Source: Thiocystis violascens DSM 198 (GTDB taxonomy: Bacteria; Pseudomonadota; Gammaproteobacteria; Chromatiales; Chromatiaceae). From it: 64,000 bases of DNA. A model generated the notes under the pieces. That model saw only the letters and a list, made by a program, of their open reading frames with translations. It searched no databases and was not told the DNA's origin. A program made the translations under genes and the position numbers. Shown piece by piece: positions 17,578 to 27,691 of the stretch; the first letter of the stretch is position 1; the number at the start of each line of letters is the position of its first letter. The DNA lies in the NCBI RefSeq assembly GCF_000227745.2, contig NC_018012.1, positions 1,521,478-1,585,477 on the forward strand. The letters are read 5' to 3'.

Positions 17578-18984
17578 ATGATCAATTCGCACACGCAAAA
17601 CCTTCAGACGTTCGTCTCCAAGCTGTCAGGTCGTGTCCTGCTTCCCGCCGATCCAGACTATGAGCAGGCCCGTCAGGTCTGGAATGCAATGATCGACCGC
17701 CGACCCGCCGTGATCGCCCAATGCGCCGATCCCGACGACGTCCGCCTTGCGCTGCACTTCGCGCGGGAGCACGACCTCGAGATCGCCATTCGCGGCGGCG
17801 GGCACAACATCGCCGGCAACGGCATCTGCGACGGCGGTTTGTTGATCGATTTCTCCGGTCTGCGGGCCGTCGAGGTCGATCCCGAGGCCCGTATTGCCCG
17901 GGTACAGCCCGGCGCAACGCTGGCGGACCTGGATGAGGCCACCCAACGCCATGGCCTGGCCACCCCAGTCGGCATCAACTCGACGACCGGGGTCGCGGGA
18001 CTGACCCTCGGCGGCGGCTTCGGCTGGCTCTCGCGCCGGCATGGCTTGACGGTGGACAACCTGCTGGCGGCCGATGTCGTCACCGCCGACGGCCGCCTGC
18101 TGCACGCCAGCGCCGACGAGAACGCCGACCTCTTCTGGGGCCTGCGCGGTGGCGGCGGAAACTTCGGCATCGTCACCGGGTTCGAGTTTCGGCTGCACCC
18201 GGTCGGCCCGGAGATCCTCGCCGGCCTGGTCGTCTATCCGCTGGAGCAGGGTGACCAGGTCCTGCGCGGCTACCGCGAATACGTTCGCACCGCGTCGGAA
18301 TCGGTGAGCGCCTGGATCGTGATTCGACAGGCGCCGCCGCTGCCCTTCCTGCCGCCCGAGGCGCATGGTCGAAAGGTCGTCGTGCTGGCGATCGCCTGCA
18401 CCGCTCCGCCCGCCGAAGCGGAGCCCCTGGTCGCTCCGCTGCAGCAAATGGGCGATCCACTCGGCGTTCACCTCGGGATGCAGCCCTTCACGCAGTGGCA
18501 GAAGGCCTTCGACCCGCTGCTGACACCGGGCGCCCGCAACTATTGGAAGTCGCACAACTTCAGCGAGCTGGACGACGGGCTGTTGGATGTCATGATCGCC
18601 GGCGGAAACCGTTTGCCCACGCCCGACTGCGAGATCTTCGTCGCCCATCTCGGGGGCGCACCCAATCGGGTGCTACCCCAGGACACCGCCTACGCGCAGC
18701 GCGATGCCCATTTCGTGATGAATGTCCACGGGCGCTGGCATCAGGCGAGCGACGATGCCGCAGGAATCGCCTGGGCGCGCGAGGTCTTCGCTGCCTGCGC
18801 GCCCTTCGCGTCCTCGGGGGCCTATACCAACTTCATGACCTCCGACGAAGCCGGGCGACTCGAGACAGCTTATGGCGCCAATTTAGGTCGACTGCAGCAG
18901 GTCAAGCAGCGCTATGACCCCGACAACGTCTTTCATCTCAATCCGAACATCCGCCCCCAAGGCGCCGCGCCGGTCGCCGGATAA
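17578..18984 (+). CDS. FAD-binding oxidoreductase, berberine-bridge-enzyme type
   Basis: A 468-aa flavoprotein with an FAD_binding_4 (PCMH) domain at about 45-215 and a BBE C-terminal segment. IRGGGHNIAGNG (about 80-91) carries the His that binds FAD covalently in this family. The second attachment Cys of bicovalent members is missing (GWLSRRHGL), so single covalent attachment is expected. The C-terminus YDPDNVFHLNPNIRP is the BBE signature. These enzymes oxidise alcohols, sugars or alkaloid-like compounds, and the substrate here is unknown. I chose the ATG at 17578, which matches the usual family start; 17506 is possible. No obvious ribosome site precedes either. Confidence 0.85.
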   Translation: MINSHTQNLQTFVSKLSGRVLLPADPDYEQARQVWNAMIDRRPAVIAQCADPDDVRLALHFAREHDLEIAIRGGGHNIAGNGICDGGLLIDFSGLRAVEVDPEARIARVQPGATLADLDEATQRHGLATPVGINSTTGVAGLTLGGGFGWLSRRHGLTVDNLLAADVVTADGRLLHASADENADLFWGLRGGGGNFGIVTGFEFRLHPVGPEILAGLVVYPLEQGDQVLRGYREYVRTASESVSAWIVIRQAPPLPFLPPEAHGRKVVVLAIACTAPPAEAEPLVAPLQQMGDPLGVHLGMQPFTQWQKAFDPLLTPGARNYWKSHNFSELDDGLLDVMIAGGNRLPTPDCEIFVAHLGGAPNRVLPQDTAYAQRDAHFVMNVHGRWHQASDDAAGIAWAREVFAACAPFASSGAYTNFMTSDEAGRLETAYGANLGRLQQVKQRYDPDNVFHLNPNIRPQGAAPVAG

Positions 18985-19012
18985 CCGATGATCTCGGGAA
19001 AAGCCGTCGAAC

Positions 19013-19060
19013 CGCAAAGGCGCAAAGGCGCAAAGGCGTAAAGGCGTAAAGGCGCAAAGG
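19013..19060. repeat. Six tandem copies of an 8-bp unit
   Basis: CGCAAAGG occurs six times in a row, with copies four and five reading CGTAAAGG. The array is not a CRISPR: there are no spacers. Such 8-mers are prone to slippage and sit 28 bp after the oxidoreductase stop. Confidence 0.85.
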
Positions 19061-19246
19061 ACACCAGGATTTTTCAATGGATTGAAGCGAGCAGCGCGAT
19101 CATCCGGCGATGCTCACAACACCTCGTCGCCTTCGCGCCTTGACGGCTCCATCCGTGTACCGCAAACGAGACGATTGAACTCTGTGCTATTCTCTTACAG
19201 CTTGTATAAGATTTGAGTTGCTTCCTTTCACCACAACAATTTTTAG

Positions 19247-19258
19247 GTCTCTAGAGAC
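19247..19258. promoter_or_regulatory. GTCTCTAGAGAC palindrome
   Basis: A 12-bp perfect palindrome, extendable by one G-T and one A-T pair, 26 bp before the DUF3611 start in an AT-rich leader. It could be an operator; nothing else supports that. Confidence 0.3.
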
Positions 19259-19284
19259 TTAATCTTAATCAGGTCGAGACAGCC

Positions 19285-19878
19285 ATGTTGAAAGAACTCA
19301 TCGATTCCCTGCAATCCACGAATCGCGAAAGTCTGGGCAACGCCTTCTCCCGCTTAGGGTGGAGCGGCTTTTGGATACAGATCGTCGTCGGGGCAATCCC
19401 GATCATTCTGATGGTTTACTTTTTTACCTTTGCGAATTCACCGACCGGCCCCCGGGCCGGTCTGCCGATGGTCGAGTTCCTGACGCTCGGCAGTCTGGTG
19501 CTCCTCGTCTTCACCACCTTCTGGTTCTGGCGTTATACGCGAATTGCCAAAAGTATCCGGGCGCCTCAGTCGACCCTGCCGCTCGATTCGCTGAACCAGA
19601 CGGTCTGGACTGGGATCGTCGCCAGCAGCATCGGGATTCTGTTATCGGTCACCGTGGTCTTCGTCGAAGCCTCGCATCTATTGTTCTACTTCCTGTCCTC
19701 GCCGCAAGCGGGTGTACCAGTCATCCAGGCACAAACGGCGGGGACCAGTTGGGTCTCGGCCGTCGACATGATCAGTCTGATGGCTTTGATCCTGGTTCTC
19801 GCCGCCGAAGTGGCGGTGCTGGTACTCGGACTGTGGCTGCTGTTCCGGACCACGCAGTCCTGCCAGGCCGCTGCCTGA
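19285..19878 (+). CDS. DUF3611 family membrane protein
   Basis: A 197-aa inner-membrane protein with four clear hydrophobic helices (about residues 30-50, 65-85, 113-137, 165-190). The N-terminal segment LGNAFSRLGWSGFWIQIVVG and the RYTRIAKSI stretch after helix two fit the DUF3611 family, which is frequent in cyanobacteria and purple bacteria. The function is unknown. It precedes tamA by 102 bp on the same strand, but the gap and lack of overlap leave cotranscription open. Confidence 0.7.
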   Translation: MLKELIDSLQSTNRESLGNAFSRLGWSGFWIQIVVGAIPIILMVYFFTFANSPTGPRAGLPMVEFLTLGSLVLLVFTTFWFWRYTRIAKSIRAPQSTLPLDSLNQTVWTGIVASSIGILLSVTVVFVEASHLLFYFLSSPQAGVPVIQAQTAGTSWVSAVDMISLMALILVLAAEVAVLVLGLWLLFRTTQSCQAAA

Positions 19879-19980
19879 TTGCCCAAGGGCGCAAGACTCC
19901 TCGCACGCCTCATGCCGCGACGAGCGATTCGTCTTTTGATCGTGGAGCCATGGACGGCTCCCTGTCTGTAACCGGGCTGC

Positions 19981-21858
19981 ATGGCCGTCACGACGGGGCA
20001 AGGCTGGAGATGGCTCGGGATCTGGGCCGCGTGCGCGGGACTCGCCCTCGCGGCCCAGGCATTTGCCGCCGACCCCCAACCCTATCGCGTGACCATCGTC
20101 CCCACCGGCGATGCCGACCTTGATGGCGCCATCGCGGAGAGCTCGCTCCTCATCGGCCTGCGCGAGCGGGCGCCCGTCGGCCCCTTTGCCCTGGTGACGC
20201 GCGCCGACGCCGACAAGGCGCGCTTTCTCAAGATTCTGAATGGCTTGGGCCATTACGCCCCAAGGGTTGAGGTACGCATCGCCGGGCGCGCCAGCGATGA
20301 TCCCGCCCTACTGACTCTGCTCGAAGACCTGCCGGCGGCCCCTCCCGCACCGGTGGAGATCAACATCGATCCCGGTCCGCTCTACCACCTGGGCGTCGTG
20401 GATCTACAGGGGCCGGTGTCCGCGACCGCGCGCGCGGCCTTTACCCTGCAACCCGGCGATCCGGCGCGGGCCGCCGCCGTGCTGGCGGCCGGCCAGTCCG
20501 TCCTCGACACCCTGCTGGAGGAAGGCTTTGCCCTGGCGACCCTGTCGGAACCCGACGCAGTGGTCGATCACGCTGCTCGCACCCTGGATATCCTCTACCT
20601 GGCCGAGCCCGGCCCACGGCTCGGACTGGGGGCGGTCGAGGTGATCGGTCTCGACCGGCTGCGCGAGGACGCCGTCCACCGTCGCCTGGGTCTGACGCCC
20701 GGCGAGCCCTTCAGCCCGAGCCGTCTGGAGACCGCCCGCCGCGATCTGCTGGCGGCCGGAGCGCTGGCCTGGGCGCGACTGACCCCCGCGACCATGCCGG
20801 ACGCACAGGGCCGCTTGCCGCTCAGACTGGAGGTGGCCGAGCGGCCGTTGCGCGCGCTCCGTCTGGGCGGGGCCTATTCCAGCGACATCGGCGGCTCGCT
20901 CACCGCGTCCTGGACCCATCGCAATCTGTTCGGCCGGGCCGAGCAGTTGACTCTTGGCGCCGAGGTCGGAGAATTGGCCGCGAACCGGCCCGATGAATTG
21001 GGCTATCTCACGACCGCGACCCTGCGTCTCCCCGATATCTGGCGGCGCGACCTGAATCTGCGGTTCGATCTCGGGGCCACGCGGGAATTCCTCGACGCCT
21101 ACGATCGGGATGCCGCCAACGCCGCCGTTTCCCTCGAACGGCGCTTTTCAAATGAGTGGTCCGGCCGCGCGGGTCTCGGCTTCGATGTCTCGCGCGTGAC
21201 CCAAGACGGCGTGACTCGGGACTACCGCCTGTTGTCCCTGCCGGCCAGCGCAATGTACGACAGCACCGACGACCCGCTCGATCCGGCGCGCGGGATCCGC
21301 CTGACGGTCCAGTTGATCCCCACTGAGGCGCTGGAGGGCGCCGGGCAGGGCTTCGTGCTTGGCCGCGCCACCGGCTCGACCTACCTCGATCTGAGCAACC
21401 TGCTCCAGAGCGGCCCCCAAACGACGAATCGAAACGGCCGCCGGATTCTGGCCACGCGCCTGGCACTGGGCAGTATTGTCGGCACCGAAGCGGATACGGT
21501 TCCGCCCGATTGGCGCTTTTATTCCGGTGGCGGCGGATCGGTTCGGGGCTATCCCTTCCAGTCGATCGGTCCAGAGACCGCATCCGGGCAACCCGCCGGG
21601 GGCGACGGCCTGCTGGAGACGGCGCTGGAACTGCGCCAGCGGTTTGGCGCCAACTGGGGGCTGGCCGGTTTCCTGGACGCGGGCGCGATCTCGGCGAACG
21701 GTCTGCCCGGCGCGGATAGTCTCTCGGTCGGATTCGGTCTGGGTCTGCGCTATTACACGCCGATCGGTCCGGTGCGCGTGGATGTGGCGACCCCGCTCAC
21801 CCAGCGCGAGGGGATCGCGCCAGTACAACTCTATATCGGCATTGGGCAAGCCTTTTGA
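19981..21858 (+). CDS. tamA: Translocation and assembly module outer-membrane protein TamA
   Basis: A 625-aa Omp85-family protein of the outer membrane. A signal peptide ends near residue 29 (AAQAFA). POTRA-type domains fill about 35-280, and a 16-strand beta-barrel follows, with the conserved loop motif GGGGSVRGYPFQSIGP (about 515-530, the VRGY of Omp85 proteins) and a terminal Phe. With TamB it helps insert outer-membrane proteins and probably moves lipids. The stop and the tamB start share one base (TGATG), a strong sign of coupling. The start codon has a poor ribosome site, so the exact start is less certain. Confidence 0.9.
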   Translation: MAVTTGQGWRWLGIWAACAGLALAAQAFAADPQPYRVTIVPTGDADLDGAIAESSLLIGLRERAPVGPFALVTRADADKARFLKILNGLGHYAPRVEVRIAGRASDDPALLTLLEDLPAAPPAPVEINIDPGPLYHLGVVDLQGPVSATARAAFTLQPGDPARAAAVLAAGQSVLDTLLEEGFALATLSEPDAVVDHAARTLDILYLAEPGPRLGLGAVEVIGLDRLREDAVHRRLGLTPGEPFSPSRLETARRDLLAAGALAWARLTPATMPDAQGRLPLRLEVAERPLRALRLGGAYSSDIGGSLTASWTHRNLFGRAEQLTLGAEVGELAANRPDELGYLTTATLRLPDIWRRDLNLRFDLGATREFLDAYDRDAANAAVSLERRFSNEWSGRAGLGFDVSRVTQDGVTRDYRLLSLPASAMYDSTDDPLDPARGIRLTVQLIPTEALEGAGQGFVLGRATGSTYLDLSNLLQSGPQTTNRNGRRILATRLALGSIVGTEADTVPPDWRFYSGGGGSVRGYPFQSIGPETASGQPAGGDGLLETALELRQRFGANWGLAGFLDAGAISANGLPGADSLSVGFGLGLRYYTPIGPVRVDVATPLTQREGIAPVQLYIGIGQAF

Positions 21859-24800
21859 TGACTCAGGCGATGATTCGGGCCATCTCGCGGCAACTGCTGG
21901 TCGCGCTCCTGTTGCCTCTGGCCTTGGTGGGGTTGATTCTGCTCGCCGCCAACACGCGCGCCGGTCAAGGGCTCATCGTCTGGGCCATCGAGCAGGCGAG
22001 CGACGGACGGATCCGGATCGAGGGCTTGAGCGGAACCTTGCCCGGCGCGCCCCGACTAGCCCGTCTCGACTGGCGCGACGCGGACGGCTCCTGGCTGCGG
22101 ATCGAGGATGCGGCCATCGATCTTGACCTTTGGGGACTGACGCATCGGGAATTGGTCATCGATGCACTGACGGCGCGAACAGTCCACCTGACGCGACTGC
22201 CGCAATCGGGCGGAACCGACTCCGAACCTCTCAGTCTGCCCCTGTCGGTTCGGTTGCGACGCCTGACCCTTGACCGACTCGATCTCGACGCCACCCTGTT
22301 GGGTCTGCCCCTAGCGTTTTCCGTCGCGGGCAACGTCGTGGCACGCGCACCAGGCAGCGCCGAAACGGGTGGCTGGGAGGCCGCGCTGGAGCTGACCGTG
22401 CCTGACGGGACGGATCACTATCAACTCACTGGCCAGACCACGAACGGACAGGTTCGCCTGCATCTGCGTCTCTCCGAGTCGCCGAACGGCCAACTCGCCC
22501 GGTTGGCCAACCGAGCGGGACTCGGCGCACTGGCCGCGCTTGGCGGGATGACCTTCGACGGCACGCTGGCCGGAACCCACGAGGCGATGACCCTGGATGC
22601 AGCCCTGGCGGTCGGGTCGCTCGTCTTGAACGCCGCAGGATCGTTGAATCCGACGCTCGGCGCGGCGACGCAACTGCATCTGGCCGCCAGCGCGCCCGCC
22701 CTGACGCTGTCCCCCGGATCCCTACCCGACCTGGAAACCCCGCTGGCTTGGCGGCAAGCGGCAGTGACGGCGGATCTGCATGGTCCCTGGCATGCCCTCC
22801 AGGGCAGCGCCCAGATCCGGCTTGAAGGACTGACGACCGGCGATGTGACGCTCGAACGCCTGACCGCCTCCGCAGTTGGCGAGACCGATCGCCTGCGTCT
22901 GGATGCGCTCGTCGAAGGTTTGAAGACGCCCGTCGATCTCCCCCCAGGGATCGCGGCGGACCCGCTCCGGATCGCCGGCGAACTGGCCTACGACGACCCG
23001 GACTGGCCCTTCCAGCTCAGTCTTCGCCATCCGCTGCTCGACCTTGACGCCATGGGCCTCGCCCGGCAACCGTCCGAGGACATCGACTGGAACATGACCC
23101 TGCCCGATCTCGCCGCTCTGGTTCCGGGTTGGTCGGGAGAGGTGCGTGCGCAAGGGCGCCTCACGGGCGGCTTGAGCGCGCCGGTGCTCACCGCCGTGAT
23201 GACCACTACCGACATGGCTGTTCAGATGGCGCCCATTACGCTCAATGGCGCGGCCGATCTCGGCCGAGGCCGGCTCACCGGCCATCTCCACGCCCGTCTG
23301 TCCGATCCCTGGGTAGCGCTCGACCTGACTGGCGACTGGGCCGGCCAACCCGTCTCCATCGCGATCAGCGCCGGACGAACCCCGAACGCGGGACTGCGAC
23401 TCTCGCTCGGCGACAGCCGTTGGGGGAGCGTCGCGATCGGCGGCGATCTGGAACTGCCGCCGGGGGCCGCCCAGCCCCAGGGAGCGTTGCGGCTCAACGC
23501 CGAGCGGCTGGCCGACCTCGTCCCCCTGCTGCAACCCTGGACGGGAACATCGCTCGCCGGCCGTCTCGCTGTCAATCTGACCCTGCCGCCCGCGGGCGCG
23601 GCGGAGATCATGGCCAAGGGCGCGGATCTGCTGCTGCCCGGCACGGTCAGGATGCGGACCCTGGATCTCGACGGACGCGTGACCGACCCTGGGAGGGCGG
23701 CGGAGATCCGCGCGCGTCTGCGCCTGGAGGGACTGTCATGGGAGGGGCCGAACGGCGTCTCGAACGGCGTCCTGACGGCGACCGCGCAAGGATCGGCGCT
23801 CAATCCCGCATTGACCCTGGACACGGATCTGACAACCCCCGCTGGCCGGATCGTCCTGGAGACATCGGGACGCTTCGACCTGCCCGCTCGCCGACTGGCA
23901 TTCCAGCGACTCGACGCCCGCGTCCGGGACGAGTCCATTCGTCTGCTGGCCCCAGCCGTCCTGGATCTGCGCGCCGGGATTGCGGTGGATCGACTGCGCC
24001 TGGGACTGCGCAAGGGCAGCATCGAGATTGCCGGACGCGCGACGCCCAAACTGGATCTCCGGGCAAAGATGACCGCGCTCCCGCTGGAACTCCTGAGTCT
24101 GGCGATCCCGGAGTATCCGCTGACCGGCGTTCTGTCCGGCGAGACCCAACTCGCCGGTACGCCAGACGCGCCGCTCGGGTCGCTGCGGATTCAGACCAAA
24201 GGGTTGCGACTGAACACGCTGGCTGGACGCAGCCTCCCCCCCGCCGGACTCAAGGCCGACATCGACCTGGAGCCGACAGGAACCCGGCTCGCGATCCAGG
24301 CCGAGGCCGGGACGGACAACCGCCTGAGCCTGCGGGGACGCCTCGCCGGACGCCGGCCACTCGCCCCGGACGCACTGGATCTGCGCGCCACCGGCCAACT
24401 GAATCTCAACCTGCTCGACCCGCTGCTCACCGGCGGAGGACGCCAGGCGAGCGGCCGGGTCACGCTGGATGCCGCCATCGCCGGCACCCCGGCCGACCCC
24501 CGACTGAACGGGACGCTCCAGCTCTCGGATGCCGCTGTCTGGGATCGGACCCTCGGTCTGGCCCTGACACGGATCTCAGGAACCCTGCGGCTCTCGGGCG
24601 ACACCCTGCGGATCGAGCGCCTCGCCGGGACGGCCGGAACTGGCTCCGTCACGCTCAATGGCAGTCTCGGCCTGCTGGCGCCAGGAGTCCCGATGGAGCT
24701 GACGCTGGTCGCGCGCGCGGCCCGCCCGATCCAGAGCGATTTGCTGGATGCCCAGGGGGATGCGGACCTGACGCTGCGCGGAAACCTCACGGATGGTCTG

Positions 24801-25655
24801 AAAATCGCCGGCGCGGTCCGCTTGAGCCGCGCCGAGATTCGTCTGCCCGAACGTCTGCCCGCGAACATCGCCACCCTCCGGGTCCGCGAGCGAGGCGCGC
24901 CCGTCACGGCGCCGGAACGTCCCTCGGGACTGAGTGGCGCCGCCGCCATCGGGCTTGACCTAGCGATCTCCGCGCCCCGCAACATCACCCTGCGCGGGCG
25001 AGGCATCGATGCCGAATTGGGCGGATCGGCGCGTCTCGGCGGGACCGTCGCCGCCCCGCTGGTGAGCGGCGGGCTCGACCTGCTGCGCGGACAGTACGAA
25101 CTGGTCGGGCAGAATCTGCGCTTCAACCGCGGGCGGATCGACTTCGACGGGGCCGCCGGATTCGATCCAAGCCTGGATCTGGAATCGCGCGCGGTCGCCG
25201 ACGGCGGCACCGCGATCCTCTCGGTCCTCGGCCGGGCGAGCGCGCCGCGCATCGTGCTGCGAGGCGAGCCCGACATGCCCGACGGCGAGATTCTGTCCCG
25301 GCTGCTGTTTGGCGTCGCCGGGGGGCGTTTGTCCGCCGTCCAGGCCGCGCGGCTCGGGATTGCCACCGCATCGCTCGCGGGGATCGCGGTGGACGGACCC
25401 GACCTGCTGGAACGGGCGCGCGCCCGGCTGGGCCTGGACCGGCTCACGCTCGGCACCGACGAGCAGGGCCGGGCCAGCCTGGAAGGGGGGCGGCAGTTAT
25501 CCGAGGGCGTCTATCTCGGGGTCCGACAGAACGCCCGCGCCGGCAAGTCACAGGGCGTCCTGCGGATCGAAGTCACCCCCAATCTGCGACTGGAGGCGGA
25601 TGTCGGTGCCGCAGGCGGCACCCGCGCGGGAGCGGTTTACGAGATCGAATACTGA
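21858..25655 (+). CDS. tamB: Translocation and assembly module inner-membrane protein TamB
   Basis: A 1265-aa AsmA/TamB-type protein. A single N-terminal helix (about residues 10-32, LLVALLLPLALVGLILLAAN) anchors it in the inner membrane. The rest is a long periplasmic beta-rich repeat structure that bridges to the outer membrane. The C-terminal TamB domain (about 930-1265, DUF490) ends with LEADVGAAGGTRAGAVYEIEY. It pairs with TamA directly upstream. The ATG at 21858 overlaps the tamA stop by one base. The length is normal. Confidence 0.92.
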   Translation: MTQAMIRAISRQLLVALLLPLALVGLILLAANTRAGQGLIVWAIEQASDGRIRIEGLSGTLPGAPRLARLDWRDADGSWLRIEDAAIDLDLWGLTHRELVIDALTARTVHLTRLPQSGGTDSEPLSLPLSVRLRRLTLDRLDLDATLLGLPLAFSVAGNVVARAPGSAETGGWEAALELTVPDGTDHYQLTGQTTNGQVRLHLRLSESPNGQLARLANRAGLGALAALGGMTFDGTLAGTHEAMTLDAALAVGSLVLNAAGSLNPTLGAATQLHLAASAPALTLSPGSLPDLETPLAWRQAAVTADLHGPWHALQGSAQIRLEGLTTGDVTLERLTASAVGETDRLRLDALVEGLKTPVDLPPGIAADPLRIAGELAYDDPDWPFQLSLRHPLLDLDAMGLARQPSEDIDWNMTLPDLAALVPGWSGEVRAQGRLTGGLSAPVLTAVMTTTDMAVQMAPITLNGAADLGRGRLTGHLHARLSDPWVALDLTGDWAGQPVSIAISAGRTPNAGLRLSLGDSRWGSVAIGGDLELPPGAAQPQGALRLNAERLADLVPLLQPWTGTSLAGRLAVNLTLPPAGAAEIMAKGADLLLPGTVRMRTLDLDGRVTDPGRAAEIRARLRLEGLSWEGPNGVSNGVLTATAQGSALNPALTLDTDLTTPAGRIVLETSGRFDLPARRLAFQRLDARVRDESIRLLAPAVLDLRAGIAVDRLRLGLRKGSIEIAGRATPKLDLRAKMTALPLELLSLAIPEYPLTGVLSGETQLAGTPDAPLGSLRIQTKGLRLNTLAGRSLPPAGLKADIDLEPTGTRLAIQAEAGTDNRLSLRGRLAGRRPLAPDALDLRATGQLNLNLLDPLLTGGGRQASGRVTLDAAIAGTPADPRLNGTLQLSDAAVWDRTLGLALTRISGTLRLSGDTLRIERLAGTAGTGSVTLNGSLGLLAPGVPMELTLVARAARPIQSDLLDAQGDADLTLRGNLTDGLKIAGAVRLSRAEIRLPERLPANIATLRVRERGAPVTAPERPSGLSGAAAIGLDLAISAPRNITLRGRGIDAELGGSARLGGTVAAPLVSGGLDLLRGQYELVGQNLRFNRGRIDFDGAAGFDPSLDLESRAVADGGTAILSVLGRASAPRIVLRGEPDMPDGEILSRLLFGVAGGRLSAVQAARLGIATASLAGIAVDGPDLLERARARLGLDRLTLGTDEQGRASLEGGRQLSEGVYLGVRQNARAGKSQGVLRIEVTPNLRLEADVGAAGGTRAGAVYEIEY

Positions 25656-25681
25656 ATCCGAACCCGGGCATTCCGAACGGT

Positions 25682-27529
25682 TCAGGCCGGCTCGCCCGCG
25701 AGCACCGCGGACTGAAGCGCCAGGTGGCGCAGACGCTGCACCATCGCTGCCAGGCCATTGCGGCGGGACATGCTCAGGTGTTGATCAAGTCCAATCCGAG
25801 CGAAAAAGGCATCCGTGTCGAATGCCAGGATCGCCGACGCACGCTGCCCCGAATAGAGTTGCTGAAGCAACGCGATCAGGCCGCGCACGAGATTGGCGTC
25901 GCTGTCGGCCAGAAACTCGATGATGTCGTCCGATCCCGGTCTGACCCGCGCGGCAATATGCACCGTGCTCTGACAACCCTGAACCGAATTGGCCGCCGTC
26001 TTGAGCGCCTCGGGCATGGGCGGCAGCTTATCGCCCAGATCGATGACGTACTGGTGGCGCATCGGCCAATCGGGCAGGAAGGCAAAGACTTCCGCAATGT
26101 CGTCGGCGGCGGCCTGGGGCGACGCGGCGGCGGCGGCGGGGTAGATCGCTTCCTCGGTGTCCACCGCTGGCGCTGGCGCGGCGGACGGCGACACGAAACC
26201 CGCCTTGACGCCGGGCTCAAGATTCGCCACGGTCGCACGGGTTTTCTGACGGGCATGATCGACGATATCGGCCACCGCTCCGGCAAGCCGATCGATGTCT
26301 TCCAGCGTGTTGTAGACGCCCAGCGAGGCGCGCGCGGTCGAGGCGACGCCGAGCCGATCCATCAAGGGCTGACAGCAATGATGTCCGGTGCGGATACAGA
26401 TACCCCGCAGATCCAACTGCGCGCCGACATCGAGCGTGGCGATGGGCGGATCGACCAGCACCCAGGACACCACCCCGCTCTTGCGCCGCGCCGTGCCCTT
26501 GATCTCCAACCCATGAATGGCGGACAGACGTTCGGTCGCGTGACGCAGCAGGGTCTGTTCGTGCGCGCCGATGCGCGCAAGCCCGAGCGACTCGACCCAG
26601 GCGATGGCCGCCGCCAGACCGACCGCGCCGGCAATATTCGGGGTGCCCGCCTCGTATTTGCTCGGCAGCGGGGCATAGGTGGTCTCCTCGAAGGTCACCC
26701 GTTCGATCATGTCGCCGCCGCCCTGATAGGGCGGCATGGCGTCAAGCAGATGGCGCTTGCCGTAGAGCACGCCGATCCCGGTCGGCCCGTAGAGCTTGTG
26801 CCCGGAGAAGACATAAAAATCGGCATCGAGCGCCTGCACGTCGGTCACGCCATGCGCGACCCACTGCGCCCCATCGATCAGCGCCAAGGCGCCCGCCGCA
26901 TGCGCCTCGGCGATGATCTCGCTCACCGGATTGACGGTGCCAAGCGCATTGGACACCTGATTGACCGCGACCAGCCGGGTACGCGGCGAAAGCAGACGGC
27001 GATACTCGTCGAGCAGAATTTCGCCGGCGTCATCGATGGGGATGACCTTGATCCGAGCGCCAGTGGCGTGCGCCACCATCTGCCAGGGCACGATGTTGGA
27101 GTGATGCTCCAGGGTCGAGAGTATGATTTCGTCGCCGGGCTTCAGGTTGGCCGCACCCCAGGTGGAGGCCACCAGATTGATCGACTCGGTCGCCCCTCGG
27201 GTAAAGAGACACTCGGCTGGCTCGGCGGCATTCAGAAAACGAGCCACGGTCAGACGCGCGTCTTCATACATCCGCGTCGCAGTCTGCGAAAGCTGGTAGA
27301 CGCCGCGATGGATATTGGCATGATGCTGTCGATGGTAGTCGCCGACCGCCGCGATCACCGCCTCTGGCTGCTGCGTGCTGGCCGCGCTATCCAGATACAC
27401 CAGCGGCCGGCCATGGGCCTTGGACCTCAGGATCGGGAACTGCGCGCGCACGGCATAGGCGTCGAGAATGGCGTGAGTCGCACCGAGCGCAAGCGTCGAC
27501 TCGTCAAGAGAAATAGGCACGGATTTCAT
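25682..27529 (-). CDS. sufS: SufS-SufE fusion: cysteine desulfurase with sulfur-acceptor domain
   Basis: A 615-aa protein joining two parts. Residues about 20-425 are a SufS-type cysteine desulfurase: PLP lysine in FSGHKLYGPTG (K245), and the catalytic Cys in the RTGHHCC motif (C384). After an Ala/Pro-rich linker (about 430-475), residues about 475-610 match SufE, with its persulfide-accepting Cys in VQGCQSTVHI (C518). SufS takes sulfur from cysteine and hands it to SufE for iron-sulfur cluster assembly. Both are normally separate proteins of about 405 and 140 aa. No other suf genes are nearby. The gene is convergent with tamB (26 bp gap). Confidence 0.92.
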   Translation of the reverse strand: MKSVPISLDESTLALGATHAILDAYAVRAQFPILRSKAHGRPLVYLDSAASTQQPEAVIAAVGDYHRQHHANIHRGVYQLSQTATRMYEDARLTVARFLNAAEPAECLFTRGATESINLVASTWGAANLKPGDEIILSTLEHHSNIVPWQMVAHATGARIKVIPIDDAGEILLDEYRRLLSPRTRLVAVNQVSNALGTVNPVSEIIAEAHAAGALALIDGAQWVAHGVTDVQALDADFYVFSGHKLYGPTGIGVLYGKRHLLDAMPPYQGGGDMIERVTFEETTYAPLPSKYEAGTPNIAGAVGLAAAIAWVESLGLARIGAHEQTLLRHATERLSAIHGLEIKGTARRKSGVVSWVLVDPPIATLDVGAQLDLRGICIRTGHHCCQPLMDRLGVASTARASLGVYNTLEDIDRLAGAVADIVDHARQKTRATVANLEPGVKAGFVSPSAAPAPAVDTEEAIYPAAAAASPQAAADDIAEVFAFLPDWPMRHQYVIDLGDKLPPMPEALKTAANSVQGCQSTVHIAARVRPGSDDIIEFLADSDANLVRGLIALLQQLYSGQRASAILAFDTDAFFARIGLDQHLSMSRRNGLAAMVQRLRHLALQSAVLAGEPA

Positions 27530-27691
27530 GATCAGGTAGTTCTTCCGAATGAGCGAAATTCAAGCCCTCATGCGCCGTTCAGCCAACGCCTATCGCTTGC
27601 GAACGCAAGTTGATCGGCGGAACATGCAACGGCCGCAGCATGGAACCCAGTATGACAGTTGGGTATCGTAAGAGAAAGGGTAGGATATCGC

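Larger units (their letters stand above)
18985..19284. other. Intergenic stretch with short tandem repeat and palindrome
   Basis: 300 bp without a gene. It contains the 8-bp tandem repeat at 19013-19060, an AT-rich segment that could hold the promoter of the DUF3611 gene (around 19190-19225) and a palindrome at 19247-19258. Confidence 0.5.

Noticed and set aside
19013..19060. Considered as a CRISPR array
   Set aside because: The units are 8 bp, contiguous and without spacers; no cas genes are present.
25724..27613. A 629-codon open frame on the plus strand opposite the sufS-sufE fusion
   Set aside because: Composition mirrors the third-codon GC bias of the real gene on the other strand; no domain was seen.
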